From DAIOXA01 sp050949165 (GTDB lineage: Bacteria > Bacillota > Proteinivoracia > UBA4975): a stretch of 64,000 nucleotides of DNA. A program made the translations under genes and the position numbers. The notes beneath the pieces were generated by a model that was not told where the DNA came from, ran no database searches, and saw only the letters and a program-made list of their open reading frames with translations. This document shows, one piece after another, positions 23,195 through 32,333 of this stretch (the stretch's first letter is position 1; every line of letters starts with the position of its first letter). The DNA is taken from the NCBI GenBank assembly GCA_050949165.1, contig JBMNFF010000014.1:1-64000 (forward strand), in the 5' to 3' direction.

Positions 23195-24034
23195 TTAAAA
23201 GCTGCCCTGTCTGGCCAGGTACTGATCGAAGAGCAGGCGGCTGATGCGGGCGCCGTAGCGGTAGGATTCGTGATCGTTGTAATAGAGTGGGTCCCGGAAC
23301 TCCTTGGTGAAGACGACCAGGACATAGTCTCCATAAGGGGTGTGGACTATGCCTCCGTCATTGCGGCAGGCGTTCATGCTGCCGCTCTTGGAAGCTACCC
23401 AGATCAGTTCTTCTTCGCCGGTGTTCTCGGAATCCAGGTAGAATTGGGGCAAATTCTTGGTGAGCATGCGGTTGTAATGCTGTTTGCGGAAAATATCCAG
23501 CATCTCCCGGGAGATTTCCCGGCTCCACAATTGCCCCTGGGCCACCAATGTAAATAAGCGGCCATAGTCCTGAGGGGTGGTGGTGCCCAGGCGCGAATAC
23601 TTTTCAAAGTCCAGCTTATTGTGCAGGGTGGTTTGGGCAAAGCCCAGTTCCCGGCAGGTTTCATTGATGCTGTCCAGCCCCAGAAGGTCTATCATGACAT
23701 TGGTGGCTATGTTGTCGCTGACGATGATCATCAGGGTGGCAAAGTTCTTGGCGGTAAGTTTTACCCCGGTGTCCAGGGCCCGGAGGACGCCGCTCCCCTC
23801 TACATAGTTGTCCTGGCTGTACTCCAGGATGGAGTTGGGGTCCAGTTTGCCCAGGTGCACCTGGCGATAGAATTCGGCCAGGATATAGGACTTGATACAG
23901 CTGGCCGACTCAAACTCCTCTTGGGCATCGATGGCGATGACATTGCCCTTGAGGTCATCGGCGTAGACTGCTATCTTGCCGCTGAATCCCACGGCCTCGG
24001 CTCTGATTCTCGCTTCCAGGGATAGTCTGTCCAT
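23195..24034 (-). CDS. Class A beta-lactamase-fold serine hydrolase, probably not a beta-lactamase
   Basis: The protein has 279 residues, no signal peptide, and the serine-hydrolase triad of motifs: SCIK near residue 45 (SxxK), SDN near 106, and KSG near 214. The class A omega-loop motif ExxLN that activates water for lactam hydrolysis is absent; the region reads LDFEKYSRLGTTTP. It is therefore more likely a cytoplasmic esterase or peptidase acting on D-amino-acid or wall-derived substrates. It lies at the edge of the wall-peptide gene array. ATG 24034 has GAGAGG upstream at the right distance, better than ATG 24043, which abuts it. Confidence 0.78.
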   Translation of the reverse strand: MDRLSLEARIRAEAVGFSGKIAVYADDLKGNVIAIDAQEEFESASCIKSYILAEFYRQVHLGKLDPNSILEYSQDNYVEGSGVLRALDTGVKLTAKNFATLMIIVSDNIATNVMIDLLGLDSINETCRELGFAQTTLHNKLDFEKYSRLGTTTPQDYGRLFTLVAQGQLWSREISREMLDIFRKQHYNRMLTKNLPQFYLDSENTGEEELIWVASKSGSMNACRNDGGIVHTPYGDYVLVVFTKEFRDPLYYNDHESYRYGARISRLLFDQYLARQGSF

Positions 24035-24117
24035 GGTGTTCATCCTCTCTGTCTATGTAAGATCCTCGCTGCGGAGGCCAAGTGGCCGCCCTGCCCCTGG
24101 CCGGCCGCCAAAATGAA

Positions 24118-24147
24118 TGGGGCCGACCCGGAATTTGAGTCGGCCCG
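24118..24147 (-). terminator. Terminator after the C39-like peptidase gene
   Basis: A GGGCCGAC/GTCGGCCC stem lies just after the stop at 24162; the following minus-strand bases (CATTCATTTTGG) are only moderately T-rich. Confidence 0.55.
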
Positions 24148-24161
24148 CTGGCAGGCAGGTG

Positions 24162-25157
24162 TCAACCAGCCTGTTTTAGAACGTATATTTGCTTGCGGGT
24201 CCAAGCCTTCAGAAACTGGTCCAGCCTGTACCGGCGGGGGACGTCCTCTTCCCTGTGGGCGGCCGGGTCGTTGACCAGCACGTAATCCTGCCCGTCTACG
24301 CGGGAGAGGCCGGTTATGACCAAGAGGTGCCCGTGGGGATAGGCGGACAGCGCCCCCGTCAATTCTTCCTTGGCGGCAATCCGGATGGAGGCGATGATGG
24401 GCAGGCCCTGCTCCAGGTACTGCCTTACATCCTCCATGGAATTGCAGCGCTGCACCCAGGCGGTAAAGCCTTTTTCGGCAGCATAGGCCACGTTATAGGA
24501 CCAATTTCCATAAATACCGGCCCCGTTATCCCGGGCACCAACGGCCACTTGCTCAGTGTCTTCCACATGGCCGTGGTAGGCCATTACTGTAGCCAGGGAG
24601 GTGGGGCTACAGATAATATTGCCTATCTTGGGCACCGGCAGTTGTGCCCGGGGGGCAACATTCAGTGCTATTTCGGCGCCGGTATAGTTATCTTCACTCA
24701 GAGTCTTGGGGGTCCAGGAAAAGGCGATGAGGCGTACCCGGGGACTGGGAGCGGCGGCGTCTTCCCGACTCAGTATCAATTTGTACTGAATCGCCTCGGC
24801 GCTTCCGCCCACAATCCGGAGCAGGTCTACATCCAGGCGGGCTATCTCGTCTTCCTGGCCTTTGATGCTGCCCTGGTTGCGGCCGTTATCCGACCACTTG
24901 CCATAGCTGAACCATCGGGACCAGGCGTCGCCCCGCTTTACCCTGACCAGCAGCTCCACATAGGTCCCGGGGGCGGTGGCGCTGTTCCAGGAGGCCACCA
25001 CATCGGTGAACTCGGGCACAGCCAGCACCTGGGATTCCACGCTGCCCTCGGTCCGACTCCCGGCCAGGCCAAGGGAGCCGCCTTCAAAGACCAGCCCGCT
25101 CTTGACGCCGTCGTCCAAATCTGAACCCTGCAAGATCAGCGTATTGCTGGGATGCAT
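24162..25157 (-). CDS. Peptidase C39-like (C39_2) family protein
   Basis: The protein has 331 residues. The N-terminal half (1-180) is beta-rich and looks like a substrate-binding/jelly-roll region (ELLVRVKRGDAWSRWFSYGKW). The C-terminal half is a papain-like C39_2 domain with Cys in ICSPTSLATVMAYHG (near 195), His in HGHLLVITGL and Asp in VNDPAA. No signal peptide is present, so it should act inside the cell on imported peptides. ATG 25157 follows GAGGAGG; the longer frame to 25172 overlaps the transporter gene end. It is the last gene after oppF on the same strand, 11 bases away, so it is likely part of that operon. Confidence 0.78.
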   Translation of the reverse strand: MHPSNTLILQGSDLDDGVKSGLVFEGGSLGLAGSRTEGSVESQVLAVPEFTDVVASWNSATAPGTYVELLVRVKRGDAWSRWFSYGKWSDNGRNQGSIKGQEDEIARLDVDLLRIVGGSAEAIQYKLILSREDAAAPSPRVRLIAFSWTPKTLSEDNYTGAEIALNVAPRAQLPVPKIGNIICSPTSLATVMAYHGHVEDTEQVAVGARDNGAGIYGNWSYNVAYAAEKGFTAWVQRCNSMEDVRQYLEQGLPIIASIRIAAKEELTGALSAYPHGHLLVITGLSRVDGQDYVLVNDPAAHREEDVPRRYRLDQFLKAWTRKQIYVLKQAG

Positions 25158-25168
25158 TCTCGCCCTCC

Positions 25169-26131
25169 TCAAATTGCGTCTCGCTTCTTGGGCTTATAAT
25201 CCTTCTTGTATTGCTCCAGCTCTTCTTCATTGGCCAAGACCCAGTGCTCAGGCGCTATTTCTACCCACTTGGGAGGGTCTTCCTCATAGTTGTGGATGCT
25301 GGGGTCATAGGCTTGAATCTTGCGGCCCCGCTCCACCCGGGGATTGGGCACGGGAATGGCCGAGAGCAGACCCTTGGTATAAGGATGAACGGGATTTTCG
25401 TACAGCTCTTCGGTATTGGCCAGCTCGACGATCTTGCCCAGGTAGATTACCGCTACCCTGTCGGAGATGAAGCGGACCACCGAGAGGTCGTGGGCGATGA
25501 AGAGATAGGTCAGGCCCATCTCCTTTTTAAGTTGGTTCATCAGGTTGATGACCTGAGCCCGAATGGAGACGTCCAGAGCAGAGATGGGCTCGTCGGCGAT
25601 GATCAGCTCGGGGTTCATGACCAGGGTCCTGGCCACGCCGATGCGCTGGCGCTGCCCCCCGGAGAACTCGTGGGGGAAGCGGGTGGCAAATTCCGGCAGA
25701 AGGCCGACGCTGAGCAGGGCCTGGGCCACCTTCTGCTTGCGCTCCTCTTCGGAAGAAAAGTCCTTGGTGTTGTACAGGCCTTCGGAGACAATATAGTCCA
25801 CCTTGGCCCGCTCATTCAGCGAGGCCATTGGGTCCTGGAAGATCATCTGTATCTTGCGGGTGACTTCCAGGTCCAATTCCTTGGGAATGCGGCCGCTGAT
25901 TCGCCGTCCCTTAAAGAGGATTTCCCCCTCGCTGGTGGGGTTGATGCGGACGATGGCCCGGCCGATGGTGGTCTTGCCGGAGCCCGACTCGCCCACCAGG
26001 CCCAGGGTCTCGCCCTTATAGATGTCAAAGCTGACGTTGTCCACGGCGACGAATTTCTTGCGGCCACGGCCAAAGTGCACGCTGAGGTTCTTAACTTCCA
26101 GCAATTTTTCACGAGCCGGCAACGATATCAT
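25169..26131 (-). CDS. oppF: Oligopeptide/dipeptide ABC transporter ATP-binding protein (OppF-like)
   Basis: An ATPase of a peptide importer, 320 residues. Walker A is GESGSGKTT (near 52), the Q loop IFQDPMASLN, the signature FSGGQRQRIGVAR, Walker B LIIADEPISALD and the H loop HDLS. The C-terminal extension NPVHPYTKGLLSAIP is typical of OppF/DppF and is followed by a longer tail. It overlaps the oppD end by 23 bases. It is a close paralogue of the gene at 41816-42757. Substrate specificity cannot be read; given the neighbours, peptides from wall turnover are plausible. Confidence 0.93.
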   Translation of the reverse strand: MISLPAREKLLEVKNLSVHFGRGRKKFVAVDNVSFDIYKGETLGLVGESGSGKTTIGRAIVRINPTSEGEILFKGRRISGRIPKELDLEVTRKIQMIFQDPMASLNERAKVDYIVSEGLYNTKDFSSEEERKQKVAQALLSVGLLPEFATRFPHEFSGGQRQRIGVARTLVMNPELIIADEPISALDVSIRAQVINLMNQLKKEMGLTYLFIAHDLSVVRFISDRVAVIYLGKIVELANTEELYENPVHPYTKGLLSAIPVPNPRVERGRKIQAYDPSIHNYEEDPPKWVEIAPEHWVLANEEELEQYKKDYKPKKRDAI

Positions 26132-27197
26132 CTCCCCATTTTGACCGTAATTGCTTTATCGCCTCGGGAAGCTCCACCTTGGGAGCCCGGGGGTCCAGCA
26201 GCCAGGTCTTTGCTTTGTGGGTGGGACTGACTGTAAAGTACGGCGGCCTGTGTACAAAGTCCACCTTCAGGGCCAGGGGGTTGCGGGGAGCAAAGGCGTC
26301 CCCGACAATTTCCTTAAACAGGTTGGGCGGGGTACCCTTGATGGCGTACAGATCCTTGCCCTTCTCGCCCAACTGGGGCAGGGAAGAGAGCAGGTTCATG
26401 GTGTAGGGATGCTGGGGATTGTAGAAGATCTCCTCAGACAGCCCTACCTCGATGATATCTCCCGCATACATGACCGCAACCCGGTCGGCCACGTGGGCGA
26501 CGACGCCCAGGTCGTGGGTTATATAGATGACCGTGAGGTCATACATCTTCTGCAATTTGTCCAGGAGCTGGAGAATCTGGGCCTGGATGGTCACGTCCAG
26601 GGCGGTGGTGGGCTCGTCACAGATGAGGATCTGGGGTTTGCAGGCCATGGCGATGGCGATGACCACCCGCTGGCGCATACCGCCGGAAAATTCAAAGGGG
26701 TATTGCCTGTATCTCCGGACGGGATCGGAGATGCCCACATTTTCCAGAATCTCGTACACCGCCTTGCGGGCCTCTTCGCCCCGCAGACCCTGGTGCAGCT
26801 CGACAGCCTCCTGAATCTGGGCGCCGATTCGGCGCAGGGGATTGAGGGAGGTCATGGGATCCTGAAAGACCATGGCGATTTCCTTGCCCCGGATTTGCAT
26901 CCACTGGGCCTCGGTCTTGTACTTGGCCAGATCATTACCCTTATACATTATCGAGCCGGAATCAATCCAGCCGTTGTTGTCCAGCATTCCCATAAAGGAC
27001 TTGGTGAGGACGGACTTGCCGCACCCTGACTCCCCAACGATGCAGAGGCTCTCGCCCTTGTACACGTCCAGGGATGCCTGGCGGATTGCGGTCAACTCCT
27101 CTCCCCGCAGGGAAAACTTGACCACCAGGTCCTTGACGGTGAGAATCTTTTCCCGCTTCTCGTACTCTGACCTTAATTTTTCAATGGATTTTTGCAT
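26109..27197 (-). CDS. oppD: Oligopeptide/dipeptide ABC transporter ATP-binding protein (OppD-like)
   Basis: The protein has 362 residues. The first ATPase of the pair has Walker A GESGCGKSVLTKS (near residue 55), MVFQDPMTSLNP, signature FSGGMRQRVVIAIAMA, Walker B LICDEPTTALD and HDLG. The C-terminal part carries PHTMN-like NPQHPYTMNLL and a long tail ending near KWGDDIVAG. The tail segment GDAFAPRNPLALKVDF also survives as a fragment at 42754-42975. Ribosome site GGAGG precedes ATG 27197. It is part of the intact opp operon. Confidence 0.93.
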   Translation of the reverse strand: MQKSIEKLRSEYEKREKILTVKDLVVKFSLRGEELTAIRQASLDVYKGESLCIVGESGCGKSVLTKSFMGMLDNNGWIDSGSIMYKGNDLAKYKTEAQWMQIRGKEIAMVFQDPMTSLNPLRRIGAQIQEAVELHQGLRGEEARKAVYEILENVGISDPVRRYRQYPFEFSGGMRQRVVIAIAMACKPQILICDEPTTALDVTIQAQILQLLDKLQKMYDLTVIYITHDLGVVAHVADRVAVMYAGDIIEVGLSEEIFYNPQHPYTMNLLSSLPQLGEKGKDLYAIKGTPPNLFKEIVGDAFAPRNPLALKVDFVHRPPYFTVSPTHKAKTWLLDPRAPKVELPEAIKQLRSKWGDDIVAGS

Positions 27198-27209
27198 GGC
27201 GAAGGCCTC

Positions 27210-28175
27210 CTATACGTGATTCCTCGGGTCGGATGCGTCGGCAAAGGCGTTCCCCAGCACGTAAAAGGAAATGGTGATGATGGATACCATGATGGAAGGG
27301 AAGATGAGCTGGTATCTCAGGGATGGAGCCATCATCAGAGCACGGCCCTCGTTGACCAGGTTGCCCAGAGAAGGAGTCTCCAAGGGCAGGCCCAAACCGA
27401 TATAAGTCAGGAAGACCTCGCTGCCTATGGCGTAGGGAATGGCCAGGGCCATCCGCATCATGATGACGGATACCAGGTAAGGCAGGATGTTCTTGACAAT
27501 GATCCGGTGGGTGGGTGTGCCCAGGCAACGGGAAGCCAGGTTGTACTCCCGGTCCCGGATAATCAGGACCAGGTTGCGGATCAGTTTGGCCATGGGCAAC
27601 CAACCGGTGATGCACATGGCGATGATCATGGTGGAAAGGCTGGGACGCAGGATATAGGTCATCATGACCATGATGATGGTGGAAGGAATATTGTTCCACA
27701 CGTTATATATTTCCGTTATCGTCCTGTCCAGCCAGCGCACATAACCCCAGATGGCGCCGATGGTGATGCCGATAAAGGCTTCAAAGAGTCCCACCACAAC
27801 GCCGATAAAGAGGGAGGTCCTGGTTCCGCTCCAAATCCTGGCCCAGAGGTCCTGGCCGATATTGTTGCTGCCCAGGATAAAATCATCGCCGGGGGGAACG
27901 TTGCGCAGCTGAATGCCCGTCTCGGGGTTGGTGTGAATATGGGTCGGTGATTTTTGGTTGGGCAGGTAGGGCTGGATGAAGGTAAAGACCAACACCACCG
28001 CCAGCAGGATTAAAAGAGCTACGGCCATCTTATTTTTGAGAAAGACATTCCAGGTAGAGCGCCAGTAGGAGTAGTCAGAATAACCGATGCGCTCCGCCTC
28101 GGTGGCGCTGTATTTGGCAAAGGTAAACAGGGTTTCGTCGATGTGTTCTGCTGCTTTTTTGATTGCTTTGGCCAT
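27210..28175 (-). CDS. oppC: Oligopeptide/dipeptide ABC transporter permease (OppC-like)
   Basis: A 321-residue inner membrane permease with a long cytoplasmic N-terminal region, one membrane segment near residues 50-70, and the five-helix permease core. The coupling (EAA-type) region that contacts the ATPase is visible as ASRCLGTPTHRIIVKNILP. A TAATG overlap joins it to the oppB stop. The ribosome site is GGAGGGGAGC. It lies 13 bases before oppD and belongs to the intact opp operon. Confidence 0.92.
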   Translation of the reverse strand: MAKAIKKAAEHIDETLFTFAKYSATEAERIGYSDYSYWRSTWNVFLKNKMAVALLILLAVVLVFTFIQPYLPNQKSPTHIHTNPETGIQLRNVPPGDDFILGSNNIGQDLWARIWSGTRTSLFIGVVVGLFEAFIGITIGAIWGYVRWLDRTITEIYNVWNNIPSTIIMVMMTYILRPSLSTMIIAMCITGWLPMAKLIRNLVLIIRDREYNLASRCLGTPTHRIIVKNILPYLVSVIMMRMALAIPYAIGSEVFLTYIGLGLPLETPSLGNLVNEGRALMMAPSLRYQLIFPSIMVSIITISFYVLGNAFADASDPRNHV

Positions 28176-29119
28176 TATCTGCTCCCCTCCTTGCTACCCA
28201 GTTTAATGCGCGGATCCAACGCGGCCATCAGCAAGTCCCCAACGAATAAACCGAAGATGCTGAAGGCGGAGAACATCAAGACCAGGGCCTGAACCAGAGG
28301 AGTATCCTGGCGCTGAATCGCCTGAATCAAGAGCCCGCCCATGCCGGGGACGGAGTACAGGGACTCGATGTACAGCGACCCCACCATGACCAGAAGAATG
28401 GAAGCGGGGATACCTTGCACCATGGGGACGATGGCGTTGCGCATGACGTGTTTGAACATCACGGTGCTCCTGCGCATTCCCTTGGCCCTGGCCAGGCGGA
28501 TATAGTCCTTATTTAATTCGTCCACCATGTACCGGCGCATCCACATGGCGTTGCCGGCGATGCCGCCCAGGGCCATGGAGACGATGGGCAAAATCCAGGA
28601 TTCAGGCCGATCGGCGTTAAAGAGCCAGGGCAATTTCAGCAAGCTCCTGCCGTAGAGCTGTAAGAAGAGGTAGTAAACAGCCGAAGGAACGGCGTTGATG
28701 ACGACGATGTAAATGGTGCCCAACTTGTCCAGGATGCCGCTCTTAAAGCGAGCCATCAGCACCCCCAGGCTGAGACCAAAAAAGAGGGAGAGGCTCATGG
28801 ATGCCCAACCCAGGAAGAGAGAGTAGGGAATCTTGGGCCCTATTATCTCGATAACGGGGACATGGGGACGATAGATGATGGATTCACCCAGGTCGCCGCG
28901 GAGAAGGTCGAGGTAAAAGTTCTTTAGTTGAATGTGAATGGGATCCAGCAGTCCCATACTCCTTAAAATGGCCTCTTTTTGAATCTCGTCCATCTTGCCG
29001 TAGTTCGGGCCGAGGAAACCCTCAATGGGCATAAAGCGCATGAGCACGAATACGATTGTTACTACGATAAAGAGGGTGACTAGTGACTGCAGAAACCGCT
29101 TGATGCAATACTTTAACAT
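28175..29119 (-). CDS. oppB: Oligopeptide/dipeptide ABC transporter permease (OppB-like)
   Basis: A 314-residue permease of the OppB/DppB type. The N-terminal helix LQSLVTLFIVVTIVFVLMRF and the following soluble stretch are typical, as is the coupling loop RLARAKGMRRSTVMFKHVMRN that contacts the ATPase. About six membrane segments are present. ATG 29119 follows AGGAGGGACAGC. It starts 144 bases after oppA, with a strong hairpin between. Confidence 0.92.
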   Translation of the reverse strand: MLKYCIKRFLQSLVTLFIVVTIVFVLMRFMPIEGFLGPNYGKMDEIQKEAILRSMGLLDPIHIQLKNFYLDLLRGDLGESIIYRPHVPVIEIIGPKIPYSLFLGWASMSLSLFFGLSLGVLMARFKSGILDKLGTIYIVVINAVPSAVYYLFLQLYGRSLLKLPWLFNADRPESWILPIVSMALGGIAGNAMWMRRYMVDELNKDYIRLARAKGMRRSTVMFKHVMRNAIVPMVQGIPASILLVMVGSLYIESLYSVPGMGGLLIQAIQRQDTPLVQALVLMFSAFSIFGLFVGDLLMAALDPRIKLGSKEGSR

Positions 29120-29219
29120 GCTGTCCCTCCTTTTACTGCTGATTTATATCTAAAATCTCCAGGGGAGATAGTATTTTCGCACTTATGGTTCCATAATTTT
29201 CATGGGCTATAAAAGGGGC

Positions 29220-29246
29220 CCTTCCCCGGGGAAGCCCCGGGGAAGG
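29220..29246 (-). terminator. Intergenic attenuator-like hairpin between oppA and oppB
   Basis: A perfect 12-bp stem CCTTCCCCGGGG/CCCCGGGGAAGG with a 3-base loop is followed on the minus strand by GGCCCCTTTTATAG. It probably lowers permease/ATPase expression relative to the binding protein or protects the oppA message. Confidence 0.6.
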
Positions 29247-29262
29247 TCCTTATTGCTGAATC

Positions 29263-31104
29263 CTATTTTGCTGCCTGACGCTTGGCTTCCCACTCGGCCA
29301 GTTCCCTGGCGTAGTCTTCGGGACTCATCGGCTTGTCATGAATCTTCATACCCTTGAAGCGTTCTCCGGACAGACCGAAGGGAGAGTAAGGAGATTCAAA
29401 GGGATTGAGCAGGGAGGAAGAGTAGCCGCCGCCGCCGAGACCGTAGGGGACAACCCAGGCGTTCTCGATGATGTAGGCCTCAGCTTCAGCAAAGAGCTCA
29501 TAGCGCCTCTCGATATCGACGAGCTCATTCTTGGCTGCTTCCAGCAGTTCCATATAGACCTCGTACTTGTTGCGGCCGTTTTCGTCAACTTCGGTGGTGT
29601 TCTCGGGGAAGTTGTACTTATAGCCGATGGGTACAGGCAGGAAGGGATCGCTGTAGGTTTCGGGGTCGGCATAGTCGGGGCCCCAGTTACACTCCTGGAA
29701 GGCATAGTTGCCGTTCCGACGGGTTCCATCCAAGAAGCCTGTGGGAGGATGGGGATAAGGAATGATGTCGATATAGTCGCTGCCCAGGAGATTTTCCATC
29801 TGCTGCTCAACGACCTGTACGCGCTGTGTCCAGTCGTTGCTGCCGGTGTTATAAGGCATGACGACCTTTACAGGGAAGGTGACTTTGCCTTCCAGCTCTG
29901 CCTTGGCCTTATCCCGGTATTGCTTGGCCAGGTCCTCATTAAAGGATTCGGTATTGGTGAACTTGGCCAAGCTGCCGATGGAGGTGTAGTCCTTGCCGTT
30001 GACATCGGCGAAACCGTAGGGAGTAATGGTATTGTTCAGCTTGTTCTCGGGGAAGTAAGGCTCTGCAGTGACCATGGCTGCATAACGGTTGAGACCGTGG
30101 AACAGCGACTTGCGGAAGTTCAGGTTGTTGACGGCGACTTTCCAGTTATCGGGTTCATATTCTTCGTCAAAGTGGGGATCGAAGTTAAGGGCGTAGAAGT
30201 AGCTGTAAGTGCTGGGACGGTTGGGACGGACGATCTTGCTGAGCTCCTCATCCTTCATCCACTCGTCGATGAGGGCGGAGGGAATGGTGACGCCGGTGAT
30301 TTCCCCATCCAGGTACATTTGCGGAGCCACAGTAGCGGCCTCGGCGTTGTACTGGTATTGGATCTCTTTAATGTGGACGTTGTCGGCATCCCAGTATTTT
30401 TCGTTCTTGGTCAATACCCTTCTGTTCTGGTGCTCGAAGGTGGTCATGATGTAGGCGCCGTTATACAACAATCTGGTGTTGTCTGCGCCGAACATGCTGC
30501 CCTGCTGTGCCAGGAACTCGCCATTGGCAGGCATGAAGACCGAGTAGTCGAGCATGGAGAGGAAGTAGGGAACGGCCTTTTCCAGAGTGAACTCCAGGAC
30601 ATACTTGTCCTTGGCCTTTACCCCAACCTGGGAGAAGTCGGTGATTTCCTTGTTGTAATAGGCTTGAGCGTTCTTGATGACACGGTAAGCGAGGTTGGCG
30701 TTGGCTGCTTCGTTTTCCTGGGTAAAGACGTACTTCAGGGAATCGACCCAGTCCTGGGCCACCACTTCGGCAACCTGATTGCCTTCATGGTCGTACCAGT
30801 ATACGCCGGGGCGGATATTGAAGGTCCAGGTAAGCCCGTCGGCGGATACCTTCCAGTCTTCGGCCAGACAAGGCTTGATGATGCCCAGGTTGTCGTACTC
30901 AACCAGGGTATCCACCATGTTGGCGGCGAGACCGAATTCCAGCGTCGATGAAGTTATCAAGTAGTTTAATGTGGTGACTTCGCCGGAGTACACAGTCTTG
31001 TAAATCTGCTCGGGACCTTCATCAACTGGTTCTTTGGGCCTGCAGCCGGCCAAGACCGATACTGCCATGAGCAGTACCAAAAGCAAAGCAAAATACTTCT
31101 TCAC
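29263..31104 (-). CDS. oppA: Peptide ABC transporter substrate-binding lipoprotein (OppA-like)
   Basis: A lipid-anchored solute-binding protein (613 residues) that captures peptides outside the cell. The signal peptide ends with lipobox VLAGC (Cys near residue 20). The family's class-C layout is visible: NYLITSS at the N-terminus, the long middle with KNEKYWDADNVHIKEIQY, and DYADPETYSDP, followed by AEAYIIENAWVVPYG near the C-terminus. GTG 31104 follows GGGGGTTTTAAT. It is the first gene of the opp operon proper and is followed by a hairpin. Coding density and length fit the SBP_bac_5 family. The peptide bound is unknown. Confidence 0.92.
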   Translation of the reverse strand: MKKYFALLLVLLMAVSVLAGCRPKEPVDEGPEQIYKTVYSGEVTTLNYLITSSTLEFGLAANMVDTLVEYDNLGIIKPCLAEDWKVSADGLTWTFNIRPGVYWYDHEGNQVAEVVAQDWVDSLKYVFTQENEAANANLAYRVIKNAQAYYNKEITDFSQVGVKAKDKYVLEFTLEKAVPYFLSMLDYSVFMPANGEFLAQQGSMFGADNTRLLYNGAYIMTTFEHQNRRVLTKNEKYWDADNVHIKEIQYQYNAEAATVAPQMYLDGEITGVTIPSALIDEWMKDEELSKIVRPNRPSTYSYFYALNFDPHFDEEYEPDNWKVAVNNLNFRKSLFHGLNRYAAMVTAEPYFPENKLNNTITPYGFADVNGKDYTSIGSLAKFTNTESFNEDLAKQYRDKAKAELEGKVTFPVKVVMPYNTGSNDWTQRVQVVEQQMENLLGSDYIDIIPYPHPPTGFLDGTRRNGNYAFQECNWGPDYADPETYSDPFLPVPIGYKYNFPENTTEVDENGRNKYEVYMELLEAAKNELVDIERRYELFAEAEAYIIENAWVVPYGLGGGGYSSSLLNPFESPYSPFGLSGERFKGMKIHDKPMSPEDYARELAEWEAKRQAAK

Positions 31105-31270
31105 ATTAAAACCCCCTATACAATATTAGGTGTTTGCCCTTGGGGCAATCGCATGTTGCATCACGACCTCAGCTTCCCATAGGCAGACCTCCTCAAAACC
31201 GGTTTCGCAAGCTGTAAATGACACCTTACCCTATTTTCAAGCCGACGAAGCCGTCGGCATTGAAAGCCTG

Positions 31271-32173
31271 CTAACAAAGCGCTTTGATAAGTTGCTCCCG
31301 CTCGCCAGGAAGGAAGTCCAGCAGGGGCAGATCCAGGAGCACGTAGGCTCCGGGCTTCTGCCTCAGGACCGCCCGCAGAGAGGAGACCATCACTTGGGCA
31401 GTGACAGCGGGGTTTGTTATCTTGCTGGTGAATTCAAAATACTGGTTGTGAACCCCGCTGGCCACCCCCCTGCGTTCGAGGGAAACACCGTGCCCCACAT
31501 CCAGGAGGGAGGAAACGTCCTGGACCTGGATGACGGTGGTCTTGTCCTTCACAAAGTACGGATCAGAGCGGATCTGCTCTTCTATTTGCCGGAAATCCGC
31601 GCCGGGCTCCAGCTCCACATACACTTCCCGGTGATGAACGCCGCGTCCCGCGGGAATGGTCATGGAGAGGGCGTCCCGGACGCCGGGGAACTTCTTGACG
31701 GCAACGGTGTGGCCCATGCTCATGCCGGGGCCAAAATTGGTATGGGTGATCCCCTGGGGGGCCATTACCTGAAAGATTGCCCGGATCAGGGAATCGGTGC
31801 CGGGGTCCCAGCCGGCAGCGCTGACCGAGGCCACCCGGCCCTCCTTGGCCGCCGCATCCAGCACGGCCAAGGTATCCAGCATGGGCTGGCCGTGGACATC
31901 ATAGCTGTCGGTGGTTGCGATGCCCCGCCGCAAATATTCCGGGGCGATGACGGGAACCAGGGTGCTGGGAATGGCGAGGACTACGCCATCGGGTTTGTCT
32001 ACTTTGCTGATGCAGTCCACCACCGGACAGGTGTAAGCCTCGGCCAGTTTCTCACAGAGAGCCGGCTGCTCCACAATGCCCACCAATTCCATGTCAGGCG
32101 CGCTCTTCACAGCCTGAACTGCATGGGCGCCGACATTGCCGCAGCCCACCACAGCCACTTTAATTTTTGCCAT
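31271..32173 (-). CDS. ddh: Type II meso-diaminopimelate dehydrogenase (copy 1)
   Basis: An NADP-dependent dehydrogenase that reversibly deaminates the D-centre of meso-diaminopimelate; type II enzymes such as that of Symbiobacterium also act on other D-amino acids. It has 300 residues: nucleotide site VVGCGNVGAHAVQ near residue 8, then TTDSYDVHG, SAAGWDPGTDS, TNFGPGMSMGH, TIPAGRGVHHREVYVELEPG and the C-terminal LPLLDFLPGEREQL. ATG 32173 follows GGAGGGAACGCG. The ~750 bases between about 31397 and 32145 are nearly identical to copy 2 at 40826-41728, while both ends diverge. It sits between DppA and OppA. Confidence 0.9.
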   Translation of the reverse strand: MAKIKVAVVGCGNVGAHAVQAVKSAPDMELVGIVEQPALCEKLAEAYTCPVVDCISKVDKPDGVVLAIPSTLVPVIAPEYLRRGIATTDSYDVHGQPMLDTLAVLDAAAKEGRVASVSAAGWDPGTDSLIRAIFQVMAPQGITHTNFGPGMSMGHTVAVKKFPGVRDALSMTIPAGRGVHHREVYVELEPGADFRQIEEQIRSDPYFVKDKTTVIQVQDVSSLLDVGHGVSLERRGVASGVHNQYFEFTSKITNPAVTAQVMVSSLRAVLRQKPGAYVLLDLPLLDFLPGEREQLIKALC

Positions 32174-32240
32174 CGCGTTCCCTCCTACGTTGCAGGTGCA
32201 CCCCATTAAAATGCAAGAGACGTGCCAACCCAGGCGGTGG

Positions 32241-32286
32241 CTTCCCCGGGGAGGAATTGTTCACATTTGTAAACATCCCGGGGAAG
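32241..32286. repeat. Nested hairpin upstream of ddh copy 1
   Basis: Outer arms CTTCCCCGGG and CCCGGGGAAG (10 bp) enclose an inner imperfect palindrome TGTTCACATTTGTAAACA (32258-32275). It lies between the ddh start and the end of dppA and could be an attenuator or an operator. Confidence 0.45.
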
Positions 32287-32333
32287 ACAAAACCGCTTAA
32301 AGGCACAGAACATAGGGAAACCCAGCTGTGTTC

